Source: JAZKBN01 sp040388605
Lineage (GTDB): Bacteria > Bacteroidota > Bacteroidia > Cytophagales > Flexibacteraceae
DNA: 64,000 bases
Assembly: GCA_040388605.1 (NCBI GenBank)
Contig: JAZKBN010000013.1
Coordinates: 1 to 64,000, forward strand
Direction: 5' to 3'
The notes below the pieces were generated by a model. That model was given only the letters and a program-made list of their open reading frames with translations, did not search any database and was not told where the DNA came from. Within the stretch, counting starts at the first letter, position 1, and each line of letters begins with the position of its first letter. A program made the translations under genes and the position numbers. This document shows positions 10,172 to 19,233 of the stretch, piece after piece.

Positions 10172-11416
10172 TTATTGTACCCACAGCTTTACTACCCGGC
10201 TTTGGTACAGGGTATTCAATACGCAGAAACAGGTGCCTGCAGACAGTGCCCGGCCTGTTTTGCCTGTGCCGTTCCAAAGCAGGGTTTGCTCCCCTGCCCC
10301 GGCGGCACTTATGTCCGCCTCAAATACTTCGGCGCCAAGGGCTGTGTAAATTTTAATACCTGCCGGCCCTGCTTCGGGCATTATGAAGCTGATTTTTGTT
10401 TGTTGGCTGAAGGGGTTTGGGGCTGCGCTTAAATTCAAATCTGCCGGAACAGGGGTATGGGTGCCGGTAAGGCCGGTAATACGTATGCTGCCGTTTGCAG
10501 CGGGCAATTGCATGAGCTCAAGGTTCCCCGAAACCGCTTCGGAAGGCACAATCATGCCGCCTGCGTGCAGGCTTACCAGGCTGTTTTCAGTAAGCAATTC
10601 ATTTGTGTGCAGGCGAATGCTGAACAATACCGTTTCAGGCGAAAAGCTGAGGCCATTGGCATCAGGGTTATCCCATTGCAGGCCCAGCATGCCTTGCAGA
10701 AGCCATTTTGTTCCGAATGCCGGGTTAATAGCTCCGGGAACGAGATCAATAAAGCGGGCCATATCGGCATTCCAGGCAAAGGTGAGCTGGAAGCCTGCCA
10801 CGTTCATGAAATCGGCGGCGGTAAAGGGAATTTGTATATCCCGGCCGGGATTGGCCGAAAGGTTCGGGATAATAAAATTGAGCGCAGAGGCAACTGGCAG
10901 GCGGTGAACGGAAGGATTCCAACTTTCGTTCACATCACCAAGCCGAATGGCTGTAAAATCCTGTGCGCTTTTATCAGAATAGGGTGCTGTATAGGTTCGG
11001 GTGCTGTCGTATGGGAAAGGGTTGGTCTGGTTAGTGAATACATGGTCAGCATTATCTGTTGCCTCATTGTAGGCAATGTGCTTATTGCCTGCATCGTCTA
11101 TGAACAATACGGGGTTTGCAAATCCGCCGGATGCGGTATAAAACAGGTTTTCAGTACTCCGGCTTTGTCCGTCAGCAGAGTTCGAGAGCTTAACATACGA
11201 GTCGTACGCAGCATACAGGCCGCCTGAACCGGAGCTCCGGCCATCAGTCCAAACCAGATAATGCAAACCGTTTTTATAACAGTAAGAATTCGGCCCAAGG
11301 TTCAGGTTATTTTTGTTTCCCTGATAAATAACCTGCGCCTGTGCAAGGCCGGTAAGCAGCAGCGCAAGCACTAACAGCACCGGTTTTAAATACTTACAGC
11401 TTATAATTCGGGTCAT
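10172..11416 (-). CDS. T9SS-secreted protein with one cohesin-like domain and a dockerin-like remnant
   Basis: 414 residues from the ATG at 11416. That start is preferred over 11476 because it places a clean signal peptide (MTRIISCKYLKPVLLVLALL, cut at AQAQ) at the N-terminus. An N-terminal domain of about 130 residues contains YLVWTDGRSS and FIDDAGNKHIAYNEA, reminiscent of sialidase-like bladed repeats. It runs directly into AIRLGDVNESWNPS, which matches the sequence that follows the dockerin in the 4360-8262 protein (IGIKIGDVNNSWDNS), although the dockerin itself is absent. A cohesin-like domain follows (FAWNADMARFIDL, LQWDNPDANGLSF), then a type A T9SS domain (APNPFSQQTKISF to VVKLWVQ). 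First gene of the cohesin/porP operon. Confidence 0.8.
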   Translation of the reverse strand: MTRIISCKYLKPVLLVLALLLTGLAQAQVIYQGNKNNLNLGPNSYCYKNGLHYLVWTDGRSSGSGGLYAAYDSYVKLSNSADGQSRSTENLFYTASGGFANPVLFIDDAGNKHIAYNEATDNADHVFTNQTNPFPYDSTRTYTAPYSDKSAQDFTAIRLGDVNESWNPSVHRLPVASALNFIIPNLSANPGRDIQIPFTAADFMNVAGFQLTFAWNADMARFIDLVPGAINPAFGTKWLLQGMLGLQWDNPDANGLSFSPETVLFSIRLHTNELLTENSLVSLHAGGMIVPSEAVSGNLELMQLPAANGSIRITGLTGTHTPVPADLNLSAAPNPFSQQTKISFIMPEAGPAGIKIYTALGAEVFEADISAAGAGEQTLLWNGTGKTGRALSAGTCFCVLNTLYQSRVVKLWVQ

Positions 11417-11517
11417 TTTTATTGATTTAAGAGACATTAAAATTAATGCACAAACACAACCACAAATTATTTGCATTATTTTACCGTTTACTTGTGGAAC
11501 AGCCTTTTTTTATTCGA

Positions 11518-11727
11518 TTATTTATTTGTATCCTGCAGCCATCGGTTTGTACCGGCCTTATAGCAGAGGCCTGCTTTGCACTTTACCTCGTAGCGCTCAT
11601 ACAGTTCGTTCAGGCGGTTTTCAAGGGTAGATTTGCTCAGGCCAAGGGAATCAGCTATTTCGCGGTTGGTTTTGCATTGGACCAGTAGGTCTATAATGGT
11701 GAGTTCAGTTTTGCCGGGGCGTTCCAT
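11518..11727 (-). CDS. Small LuxR/GerE-type HTH protein
   Basis: 69 residues from the ATG at 11727; an earlier ATG at 11817 would add an unlikely 30-residue tail. The whole product is a helix-turn-helix of LuxR type: LTIIDLLVQCKTNREIADSL, then SLGLSKSTLENRLNELYERY. No receiver or sensor domain is present. It lies just upstream of the cohesin operon on the same strand (about 100 bp before the operon start) and divergent from the four-gene regulator array. Probably a transcription factor for one of these flanks. A hairpin-forming inverted repeat (GGCAGG/CCTGCC at 11758-11774) sits in its leader. Confidence 0.6.
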   Translation of the reverse strand: MERPGKTELTIIDLLVQCKTNREIADSLGLSKSTLENRLNELYERYEVKCKAGLCYKAGTNRWLQDTNK

Positions 11728-12141
11728 TTGTTTGTTCGTTTGCAACAAAACTGAGCAGGCAGGCCCGCCCTGCCAAAAAAACAGACTTGTATAAAACTTG
11801 TATTCGCTGAAAATCAAACACTTATAAAACCATATTTAGACACATAATTTCCAAAAACCTGCATAGTACTGTAGTATTTGCTTTACCTTTTGTCCTAAAC
11901 TGCTGAATTATTAATTAGGCCGGGCCCGAATTTCAACGTAATTACATGCAACGGAACTTTGTATTGAATAGGATATAAAGCTTTTAAAAGTGTTGTAAAA
12001 ACTTATTAATCTAACCCGTCAACAGTATTACAATGGCTGCAGAATGCCAATGCAGCCGGCAGGTGAATTGAATAATTAAAAGAACACGTTGTAAAGGCCA
12101 CCCATATAAAGTTGCAGAAGTATGTTTGAACCCCGCTTTTA
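11728..12141. other. Divergent intergenic region (HTH gene / regulator array)
   Basis: 414 bp, AT-rich, between the minus-strand HTH gene and the plus-strand array. It contains the inverted repeat at 11758-11774. An exact TAnnTTTG (TATGTTTG at 12121-12128) is only 13 bp before the first array start and lacks a properly spaced TTG, so I do not call it a promoter. No gene or RNA is visible. Confidence 0.5.
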
Positions 12142-13794
12142 ATGAAAACGCTTTCTATTTTATTCTTACTCCTTTCAATTAATTTATTTTCCGAAGCGCA
12201 GAAAAGGCCGGTTTCGGGAGAGAGGCTGATGTACTCTGATAAAGGTCTTGCAGATTCATTGGCGAAAGCACGCAGTACTGCTGATTCACTTAATACACTA
12301 AGCGACTATGTAATATGTGCCACCCGCGAAAACCCCGATAACGGCAAAGCCCTGTGCAGAAGCTATGTTGATTGGGCAAAGCGAAGAGCTCTGCCTGAAG
12401 GAACACTAAGAGCTTATCTTTGTATGTGCCGTATTTACCTGTTTAAAGGTAAAATTGATTCTATGCAGGCTTACCTGCTAAAGGTGCAAACTGATGTACC
12501 TGCAGTTACAGCTGATGTATTTTCTCCTGCAGTTGACCTGGAATGGTACCACTATTATGCGCAAAATAAGGAATGGCGCAAGGGACTTGGTTTCCTTCGG
12601 AGGGCCTATTCAAATCAGGGTCTGATGCCGGAGTCGGTATACAAAAACGAGATCTGTATACGCATACTAAGCAGCTTAGGTATTTATTATGATGCCGCAC
12701 AAATTGAGCATATATGGAACACACCGGACAGTCTGGAAAAATACTTTAACCTGACCGGTAAATACCTGCACAACAACCCAGACAGCCTGAACCAATTACC
12801 TAACTTTTATATATGCAAAGCGAGGTACCTTTTATACCATAGCCGAGCTGAAGAACTTCGCCTGTTTTTATTTAATTGTATTGCCAGGTTCAGGCAAACA
12901 GGCCATTACACAGCCATTGCCCAAGCTTATCAGGATTTAGCCTTTTCTTACAGCAACAAAGCAGGTATTGTTAAGGCTATGGCATATATAGACAGCGCAG
13001 TATATTATGCAGATAAACACTGCTCTAAGCTTCGACTGAGTATTTACGTTTGGAGTGCTGCAGATATATACGCCAACGGAGGAAATTTTAAGCATGCTTA
13101 TTTTTTGAGCGACAGTCTAAGACGTTTAAATTCAATAACTTATAACGAACAATTAGCCGAAAAGCTGGCCGATGCGGAAAAGAAGCATGAATCTGTCGCG
13201 TTACGTGCAAAAAATGCGGAGGCAGAAGTTGAAATAGCTCGCTCTGAGCGCTTTATATACAGCATTATAGCCGGTTTTATGGTCATTTTGGGGGCTGTAG
13301 GTTTTGCTTTTTATCGTTACAACGTCCGGCAACAGGCGCTTAATGCCGAGGCCCGTCGTAAAACGGAGCTTGCCGATCAGCGCCGCATTATCACCGAGCA
13401 GCTTAACCGCCAGATATCGGCAGAACGTACCGAGGTTAATGCCCTTTTGGAAGAAATGCTTGTGCGTGATAAGCAGAACATCCCCTTGAACGGTCTTCGG
13501 AACGCGGTGCAAAGCTACCTTACCGGCAACACCAGCCGCGACCAGCGCAGGCAGAAATTCACTGAACTGTATCCTGATTTTTTTGTGAACCTGCTCACGC
13601 AGCACCCGGGCTTAACGCCTTCTGAACAGGATATAGCCATGTTTGTGACCGAAGGCACTACTAATACCGATATGACGGAAATCTTCAGCTGGGTGAATAC
13701 CGACAGCGCGGCCAACCGCAAAAGCAAGCTTAAGGTAAAGCTTGGCTTTAGCAGCCTGCCAGATTTGGAACGGTACTTAAGCGCTTTGAAGTAA
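12142..13794 (+). CDS. Tandem paralogue 1: TPR-TM-coiled coil-HTH regulator
   Basis: 550 residues. A signal peptide (ends about LFSEAQK) leads into a helical TPR-like sensor half (residues 25-350, with YLFKGKIDSMQAYL and QDLAFSYSNKAG). One membrane helix follows (FIYSIIAGFMVILGAVGFAF, about 373-393), then a charged coiled coil (ADQRRIITEQLNRQ), then a C-terminal LuxR-like HTH (GLTPSEQDIAMFVTEGTTNT, then NRKSKLKVKLGFSS). The topology suggests a periplasmic TPR sensor with a cytoplasmic DNA-binding end. Its 5' signal sequence differs from the other three copies, but its 3' 430 bp is nearly identical to theirs. It is followed after 10 bp by the next paralogue, so the four are probably one operon. 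Confidence 0.75.
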   Translation: MKTLSILFLLLSINLFSEAQKRPVSGERLMYSDKGLADSLAKARSTADSLNTLSDYVICATRENPDNGKALCRSYVDWAKRRALPEGTLRAYLCMCRIYLFKGKIDSMQAYLLKVQTDVPAVTADVFSPAVDLEWYHYYAQNKEWRKGLGFLRRAYSNQGLMPESVYKNEICIRILSSLGIYYDAAQIEHIWNTPDSLEKYFNLTGKYLHNNPDSLNQLPNFYICKARYLLYHSRAEELRLFLFNCIARFRQTGHYTAIAQAYQDLAFSYSNKAGIVKAMAYIDSAVYYADKHCSKLRLSIYVWSAADIYANGGNFKHAYFLSDSLRRLNSITYNEQLAEKLADAEKKHESVALRAKNAEAEVEIARSERFIYSIIAGFMVILGAVGFAFYRYNVRQQALNAEARRKTELADQRRIITEQLNRQISAERTEVNALLEEMLVRDKQNIPLNGLRNAVQSYLTGNTSRDQRRQKFTELYPDFFVNLLTQHPGLTPSEQDIAMFVTEGTTNTDMTEIFSWVNTDSAANRKSKLKVKLGFSSLPDLERYLSALK

Positions 13795-13804
13795 CTGCAA
13801 AACT

Positions 13805-15463
13805 ATGGCTAACAGGTATTTATATTTGATTCTTTTCTGTGTTGGCTCGTTAATGTTTCATGCTGCACGCGGTGCAGCACTGCCCCGCCCTGCGCTTAAG
13901 TATTCGCAGGAAAGATTTGCAGGGTTGCTTTTCAAGGTGCATTCACAACAAGATTCGGCCCGGGTTATGACAGATTTTGTTGAATCTGCCTATCGCGAAA
14001 ATCCGGATAACGGGTTCAGAATTGCGCAGCAAGTTATAGACTGGGCAAAAAAGCGAAGGGATGAAGAAACCCGCCTGCAGGCCCTGTTGCAAATAGCACG
14101 TATTTATTTCTGTAAGGGCAAATCAGATTCATTGCAGCAGTATTTATATATGGTTGAAACGCAGGCCGGCAGCCCTGCCTATAATGCGGTTTACCCCTTA
14201 ATTCAACTTGAATGGTTTCAATATAATTCACTTATTCGCAACTGGGAAGCAGCAATGAAAAGCCTACGTAAAGGCATGCGTGTGGCGTCGGTCATGCCTG
14301 CGTCGGTCCGAAAATCAGAAATGACTATCAAGCTCATGAGCAAAATATCGGTTTATTTTGATGTGGCAGAAGTAGACAAACGGGGGTATAAGGGTATAGA
14401 TTCTATGTGCAAATATGGCGGCCTGGTGCATGCCGAGTTACAACATATACCCGACTCAGCTAAGCTTCTGCCACATTATTACCTTATGTATGTGAGAACT
14501 AACCTTTACACCGAACCGCCTTCTGTTAAAGTAGAATATCTAAATCGGGTAGTTGCCGCATTTAAAGCAAACAACAATTATGTAAACCTGGTGCAATGTT
14601 ACCAGGATTTAAGTTTCGCTTACCAGGAACAGAGCAAACAAAAAGCCATTGCCTATATAGACAGCGCCATTCACTACGCTCTTATACTTAATACCAATTA
14701 CCATAAGTGGGCATATTATGAGCATAAGCTTAGGCTGCTTAAAGAAGACGGCCAATTTGAACAGGGTTGTATCTGGTGCGACAGCCTGAACCGTGTATCG
14801 CGACTCATGTTTAGCAACCAAATATCTGAAAGGCTCGCCGTTGCTGAAAAGAAATTCGAATCGGCTGCATTAAGGGCCAGGAATGCTGAAGCTGAAGCTG
14901 AAATAGCGAGGTCCGGACGTTTTATATATGGAATAATAGCCGGGTTTATATTCATTATCGGGGCACTTGGCTTTGCCTTTTACCGACATAACATAAAGCA
15001 GCTGGCCCTAACTGCCGAGGCCAAGCGCAGAACAGAGCTCGCCGATCAGCGCCGCATCATCACCGAGCAGCTTAACCGCCAAATATCGGCAGAACGTACC
15101 GAGGTTAATGCGCTGCTGGAAGAAATGCTTGTGCGTGATAAGCAGAACATTCCCTTAAACGGTCTTCGGAACGCCGTGCAAAGCTACCTTACGGGCAACA
15201 CAAGCCGCGACCAGCGCAGGCAGAAATTCACAGAACTGTACCCTGATTTTTTTGTAAACCTGCTGATGCAGCACCCGGGCCTGACCCCTTCTGAACAGGA
15301 TATAGCCATGTTTGTTACCGAAGGGACTTCCAACACCGATATGACGGAAATCTTCAGCTGGGTGAACACCGACAGCGCGGCCAACCGCAAAAGCAAGCTT
15401 AAGGTAAAGCTTGGCTTTAGCAGCCTGCCAGATTTGGAACGGTACTTAAGCGCTTTGAAGTAA
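13805..15463 (+). CDS. Tandem paralogue 2: TPR-TM-coiled coil-HTH regulator
   Basis: 552 residues with the same order of parts as its neighbours. The signal peptide MANRYLYLILFCVGSLMFHA is shared at DNA level with paralogue 3. A TPR-like sensor half follows (about residues 30-355; FCKGKSDSLQQYLYMVE), then one membrane helix (FIYGIIAGFIFIIGALGFAF), the coiled coil and the LuxR-like HTH ending LGFSSLPDLERYLSALK. It starts 10 bp after the previous stop through the spacer ctgcaaaact. Middle regions are diverged relative to the ends, consistent with different inputs feeding one output module. Confidence 0.75.
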   Translation: MANRYLYLILFCVGSLMFHAARGAALPRPALKYSQERFAGLLFKVHSQQDSARVMTDFVESAYRENPDNGFRIAQQVIDWAKKRRDEETRLQALLQIARIYFCKGKSDSLQQYLYMVETQAGSPAYNAVYPLIQLEWFQYNSLIRNWEAAMKSLRKGMRVASVMPASVRKSEMTIKLMSKISVYFDVAEVDKRGYKGIDSMCKYGGLVHAELQHIPDSAKLLPHYYLMYVRTNLYTEPPSVKVEYLNRVVAAFKANNNYVNLVQCYQDLSFAYQEQSKQKAIAYIDSAIHYALILNTNYHKWAYYEHKLRLLKEDGQFEQGCIWCDSLNRVSRLMFSNQISERLAVAEKKFESAALRARNAEAEAEIARSGRFIYGIIAGFIFIIGALGFAFYRHNIKQLALTAEAKRRTELADQRRIITEQLNRQISAERTEVNALLEEMLVRDKQNIPLNGLRNAVQSYLTGNTSRDQRRQKFTELYPDFFVNLLMQHPGLTPSEQDIAMFVTEGTSNTDMTEIFSWVNTDSAANRKSKLKVKLGFSSLPDLERYLSALK

Positions 15464-15473
15464 CTGCAAAACT

Positions 15474-17153
15474 ATGGCTAACAGGTATTTATATTTGATT
15501 CTTTTCTGTGTTGGCTCGTTAATGTTTCATGCTGCACGCGGTGCAGCACTGCCCCGCCCTGCGCTTATGTATTCGCAAAAAAGCCTGGCAGATTCATTGA
15601 CTAATGCACTTACTGTTGCCGATTCAGCACAGATATATATTGATTTCATAGAATCAGCTTACCGTGAAGATCCGGATAACGGGTTCAGGATTGGGCAGTT
15701 GGTAATTGCATGGGCAAAAATGCATCGGGATGAAGAAACGCGTATACAGGCCTTATTGCTTTCAGCCCATATTTATTTCTGCAAAGGAAAATCAGATTCC
15801 CTGCAGCAATACCTATATATAGTTGAGCAACAAGCAGGAACAGCAGCCTACAAAGCCCTATCGCCGTTGACAGATATGGGATGGTATAACTTCTATGTGC
15901 TGAACCGCAATTGGAAAGAGGGTTTGAAATACTTAAAAAAGGGAATCGCCACACTACATACAATGCCAGATTCTGAAAGAAAAAATGAAATGCTGGTGAA
16001 GCTTTTATGCAAATATGCTACCTATTATGATGTTTACGAAGATGAACATAAACACCGTTTATTTCCATCCATTCATGACAGCATATTTAAATACAACAGA
16101 ATGGTAAATGCAGTATTGCTAAAGGTCAAAAACAGGACAAAGTTGCTGCCCCACTATTATGTGCAGCAGGCAAGAACGAACCTTTATCGTTATGCGAAAT
16201 CGCCGGAAAAATCTTTGGATTATCTTAATGAGATAATTCCCGTTTTTAAATCCAAAAATAACTTTATTAACCTGGAACAATGTTACGAAGACATGGCTTT
16301 AATTTATGAGCAACAGGATTACGATATTAGAAAGGGTATTTTATATTTAGACAGCGCAATTTACTATGCGTCAATACTTAATACATATTATCATAAATGG
16401 AACTATTACCAGGATAAAGCGAGATTTCTTAAAGAAGCAGGTCAATATAAATTAAGTTTCGATTGGTACGACAGCCTTATTCTTGTAAGCAGGTTAATGT
16501 TCAATAACGAAATATCGGAACGCCTGGCTGTTGCAGAAAAGAAATTTGAATCTGTGGCATTGCGCGCCAAAAATGCCGAAGCGGAAGCCGAAATTGCCAG
16601 ATCAGGCCGATTTATATATGGTATAATTCTTTGCTTTGTAACACTAAGCGGGGCAGCCGGCTTTGCCTTTTATCGGCATAACAACCGCCAACAGGCACAG
16701 GCAGCCCAAGCAAAGCGCAGAACGGAGCTTGCCGACCAGCGCCGCATCATCACCGAGCAGCTCAACCGACAGATATCGGCAGAACGTACCGAGGTTAATG
16801 CCCTTTTGGAAGAAATGCTTGTGCGTGATAAGCAAAACATTCCCTTAAACGGCCTTCGAAATGCGGTGCAAAGCTACCTTACGGGCAACACCAGCCGCGA
16901 CCAGCGCAGGCAGAAATTCACTGAACTGTACCCTGATTTTTTTGTAAACCTGCTGATGCGGCACCCGGGCCTGACCCCTTCTGAACAGGATATAGCCATG
17001 TTTGTTGCCGAAGGAACATCCAATACCGATATGGCCGAAATCTTCAGCTGGGTGAATACCGACAGCGCGGCTAACCGCAAAAGCAAGCTTAAGGTAAAGC
17101 TTGGCTTTAGCAGCCTGCCAGATTTGGAACGGTATTTAAGTGCTTTGAAGTAA
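15474..17153 (+). CDS. Tandem paralogue 3: TPR-TM-coiled coil-HTH regulator
   Basis: 559 residues, the longest of the four. The first roughly 95 bp after the ATG are identical to paralogue 2, and the spacer before it (ctgcaaaact) is identical too. The sensor half contains FCKGKSDSLQQYLYIVE and QCYEDMALIYEQQDYD, and has a short insertion relative to the others. One membrane helix (FIYGIILCFVTLSGAAGFAF) is followed by the constant coiled coil and the HTH with the variant AEGTSNTDMAEIFSW shared with paralogue 4. The mosaic of shared variants between copies suggests gene conversion. Confidence 0.75.
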   Translation: MANRYLYLILFCVGSLMFHAARGAALPRPALMYSQKSLADSLTNALTVADSAQIYIDFIESAYREDPDNGFRIGQLVIAWAKMHRDEETRIQALLLSAHIYFCKGKSDSLQQYLYIVEQQAGTAAYKALSPLTDMGWYNFYVLNRNWKEGLKYLKKGIATLHTMPDSERKNEMLVKLLCKYATYYDVYEDEHKHRLFPSIHDSIFKYNRMVNAVLLKVKNRTKLLPHYYVQQARTNLYRYAKSPEKSLDYLNEIIPVFKSKNNFINLEQCYEDMALIYEQQDYDIRKGILYLDSAIYYASILNTYYHKWNYYQDKARFLKEAGQYKLSFDWYDSLILVSRLMFNNEISERLAVAEKKFESVALRAKNAEAEAEIARSGRFIYGIILCFVTLSGAAGFAFYRHNNRQQAQAAQAKRRTELADQRRIITEQLNRQISAERTEVNALLEEMLVRDKQNIPLNGLRNAVQSYLTGNTSRDQRRQKFTELYPDFFVNLLMRHPGLTPSEQDIAMFVAEGTSNTDMAEIFSWVNTDSAANRKSKLKVKLGFSSLPDLERYLSALK

Positions 17154-17163
17154 CAGCAAAACT

Positions 17164-18810
17164 ATGACTAACAGGTATTTATATTTGATTCTTTTCTGTG
17201 TTGGCACGTTGATGTATTATGCTGCGCCCGGTGCAACGCTGCCCCGCCCAGCGCTTATGTATTCGCAGGAAAGCTTGGCTGGTTTGTTGGGAAAGGCGCA
17301 TACGATTCATGATTCGGCGTTGGTTATGCAGGATTTTGTTGAATCTGCATTTCGCGAAAACCCGGATAACGGCATCGGCTTTGGCAAAAAACTTGCCTTG
17401 TGGACCGCCGCTAAAAATGAAAAGGAAGCTGTAATAAGAATTTACCTTTCTATATCAAGGGCATATTTTTATAAGGGCAAATCAGATTCATTGCAGCAGT
17501 ATATTCTTAGTGCGCAACAGGTTGCTAAAGATGCTTCATGCAAAAGCCTGCTTCCGTTAATTGACCTTGAATGGTATCAGTTCCATTGCTTTAACAGAGA
17601 TTGGAATAATGCAATTGCCGCTGCCAGAAAGGCCATCTCTGCCATTGAATCTTTACCGGAATCACCCCTTAGATCTGAACTGCTGATTAAGGCTTATAGC
17701 AGAATATGCACCTTTTATTACCTTATTACTCCGCAGTATTTACTGGATCGAAAAGACACCTCAGGTAAATATAGTTTGCTTATAAAAAAGGAGTTACATA
17801 ACGTTCACGATACACTAAAGCTATTTCCGCACTATTACCTTGTATATGCCAGGCAATACATGCACAATCCGGACTTTAAAAGTAAGCTGGCTTTCTTTCA
17901 TAACACTGTGTGCATTTTTAAATCGCAACGAAATTATCTGAACTTATTACAATGTTACCAGGAATTATATTTTACCTGGAGAGATAAAGATGATCGCATG
18001 GCAATGGTTTATATAGACAGCGCTATTTATTATACACAAAGCCTGAACCTTATACTTTATAAATGGCTCTATTTCGATGATAAATTCAGGGTTTTACAAT
18101 GTTTACATGAATATAAACAGGCAGGAGTATGGTACGACAGCATTATGAATTTGAACAGTACCATATTCAGTACTGAAATAGCCCAGCGCCTTGCCTTGGC
18201 TGACAGGAAATATGCGGTTGCAGAGCTGAAGGCCAAAAGCGCCGAAGATGAGGCGCGCAGCAGTAGCCTGATTTATGGCATATTACTTGGTTTCATGCTC
18301 CTTATGGGTTTATTTAGCTTTGCCTTTTACCGTTACAACATACGGCAACAAGTGCTTAATGCCGAGGCCCGTCGCAAAACGGAGCTTGCCGATCAGCGCC
18401 GCATTATCACCGAGCAGCTTAACCGCCAGATATCGGCAGAACGTACCGAGGTTAATGCCCTTTTGGAAGAAATGCTTGTGCGTGATAAGCAAAACATTCC
18501 CTTAAACGGCCTTCGAAATGCGGTGCAAAGCTACCTTACGGGCAACACCAGCCGCGACCAGCGCAGGCAGAAATTTACCGAGCTGTATCCTGATTTTTTT
18601 GTAAACCTGCTGATGCAGCACCCCGGCCTGACCCCTTCTGAACAGGATATAGCCATGTTTGTGGCCGAAGGGACATCAAATACCGATATGGCCGAAATCT
18701 TCAGCTGGGTGAATACCGACAGCGCAGCTAACCGCAAAAGCAAGCTTAAGGTAAAGCTGGGTTTTAGCAGCCTGCCAGATTTGGAACGGTATTTAAGTGC
18801 TTTGAAGTAA
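17164..18810 (+). CDS. Tandem paralogue 4: TPR-TM-coiled coil-HTH regulator
   Basis: 548 residues, last of the array. The signal sequence (MTNRYLYLILFCVGTLMYYA) is a slightly diverged form of that in paralogues 2 and 3. The sensor half has FYKGKSDSLQQYILSAQQ and LQCYQELYFTWRDKDD. The region just after the membrane helix (RYNIRQQVLNAEARRKTEL) resembles paralogue 1 more than its neighbour. The C-terminal HTH is nearly identical to the others. No clear terminator follows the stop. Confidence 0.75.
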   Translation: MTNRYLYLILFCVGTLMYYAAPGATLPRPALMYSQESLAGLLGKAHTIHDSALVMQDFVESAFRENPDNGIGFGKKLALWTAAKNEKEAVIRIYLSISRAYFYKGKSDSLQQYILSAQQVAKDASCKSLLPLIDLEWYQFHCFNRDWNNAIAAARKAISAIESLPESPLRSELLIKAYSRICTFYYLITPQYLLDRKDTSGKYSLLIKKELHNVHDTLKLFPHYYLVYARQYMHNPDFKSKLAFFHNTVCIFKSQRNYLNLLQCYQELYFTWRDKDDRMAMVYIDSAIYYTQSLNLILYKWLYFDDKFRVLQCLHEYKQAGVWYDSIMNLNSTIFSTEIAQRLALADRKYAVAELKAKSAEDEARSSSLIYGILLGFMLLMGLFSFAFYRYNIRQQVLNAEARRKTELADQRRIITEQLNRQISAERTEVNALLEEMLVRDKQNIPLNGLRNAVQSYLTGNTSRDQRRQKFTELYPDFFVNLLMQHPGLTPSEQDIAMFVAEGTSNTDMAEIFSWVNTDSAANRKSKLKVKLGFSSLPDLERYLSALK

Positions 18811-19162
18811 AACCGCTTTTTCTTTCTCGTAATTTGATCTATTCTTTCACGGGATTACAATTTAAGCATGCACTTGTAATTTGTCACAATTAATAGCAGT
18901 AATAAGCCTGATTTGTGATACAGGTTGCACCCGATTACGGCAGAAAGTTACAGAGGCCGAATCGCCATTGATGCTGTCGGCAGGGCTGATGTTGCCGGTG
19001 CGGCTTAGGGAGGACATACATCTACAATTTTAAACCCTTGATTTGCATTAAATACAACACGCTTCCAATGTTATGCTTTGGTAAATTCCGCAAGCAATTA
19101 AAAATGAGGACCATACAATAAGCCTGAATTTGGGTTTAATTAGGGCAGCTCTGCGGTTTTCC
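18811..19162. other. Intergenic region after the regulator array
   Basis: About 350 bp without an open gene. Short TTGT/ACAA-containing elements occur around 18888-18925, but I see no terminator with a T run and no gene remnant that I can support. The promoter for the M23 peptidase gene lies at its right end. Confidence 0.4.
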
Positions 19163-19193
19163 TTGCCGCTTTGGGCCTTTGGCGGTAAATTTG
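19163..19193 (+). promoter_or_regulatory. Promoter of the M23 peptidase gene
   Basis: TTG at 19163-19165, a 20-bp spacer and TAAATTTG at 19186-19193, an exact match to the Bacteroidota consensus (TTG, about 20 bp, TAnnTTTG). Transcription would start near 19200, 34 nt before the TTG start codon at 19234, which supports that start. Confidence 0.7.
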
Positions 19194-19233
19194 CATTCCT
19201 GCTTCCCTGTTTTGCTTTCCCTGGAATAATATA

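Larger units (their letters stand above)
13360..18810 (+). repeat. Near-identical junction blocks of the regulator array
   Basis: Blocks of about 550 bp straddle each gene junction (approximately 13360-13910, 15040-15580 and 16730-17270). Each comprises the coiled coil and HTH of one gene, the 10-bp spacer, and the signal sequence of the next gene. A half block (about 18370-18810) closes the array. Repeat periods from start codon to start codon are 1663, 1669 and 1690 bp. The sequence between blocks, encoding the TPR sensor, is clearly more diverged. Confidence 0.85.

Noticed and set aside
11758..11774. GGCAGG/CCTGCC hairpin as terminator
   Set aside because: On the minus strand the T run is before, not after, the stem; on the plus strand no gene ends there.
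12121..12128. TATGTTTG as promoter of the regulator array
   Set aside because: Only 13 bp from the start codon and without a TTG at 19-21 bp; the implied leader would be too short.
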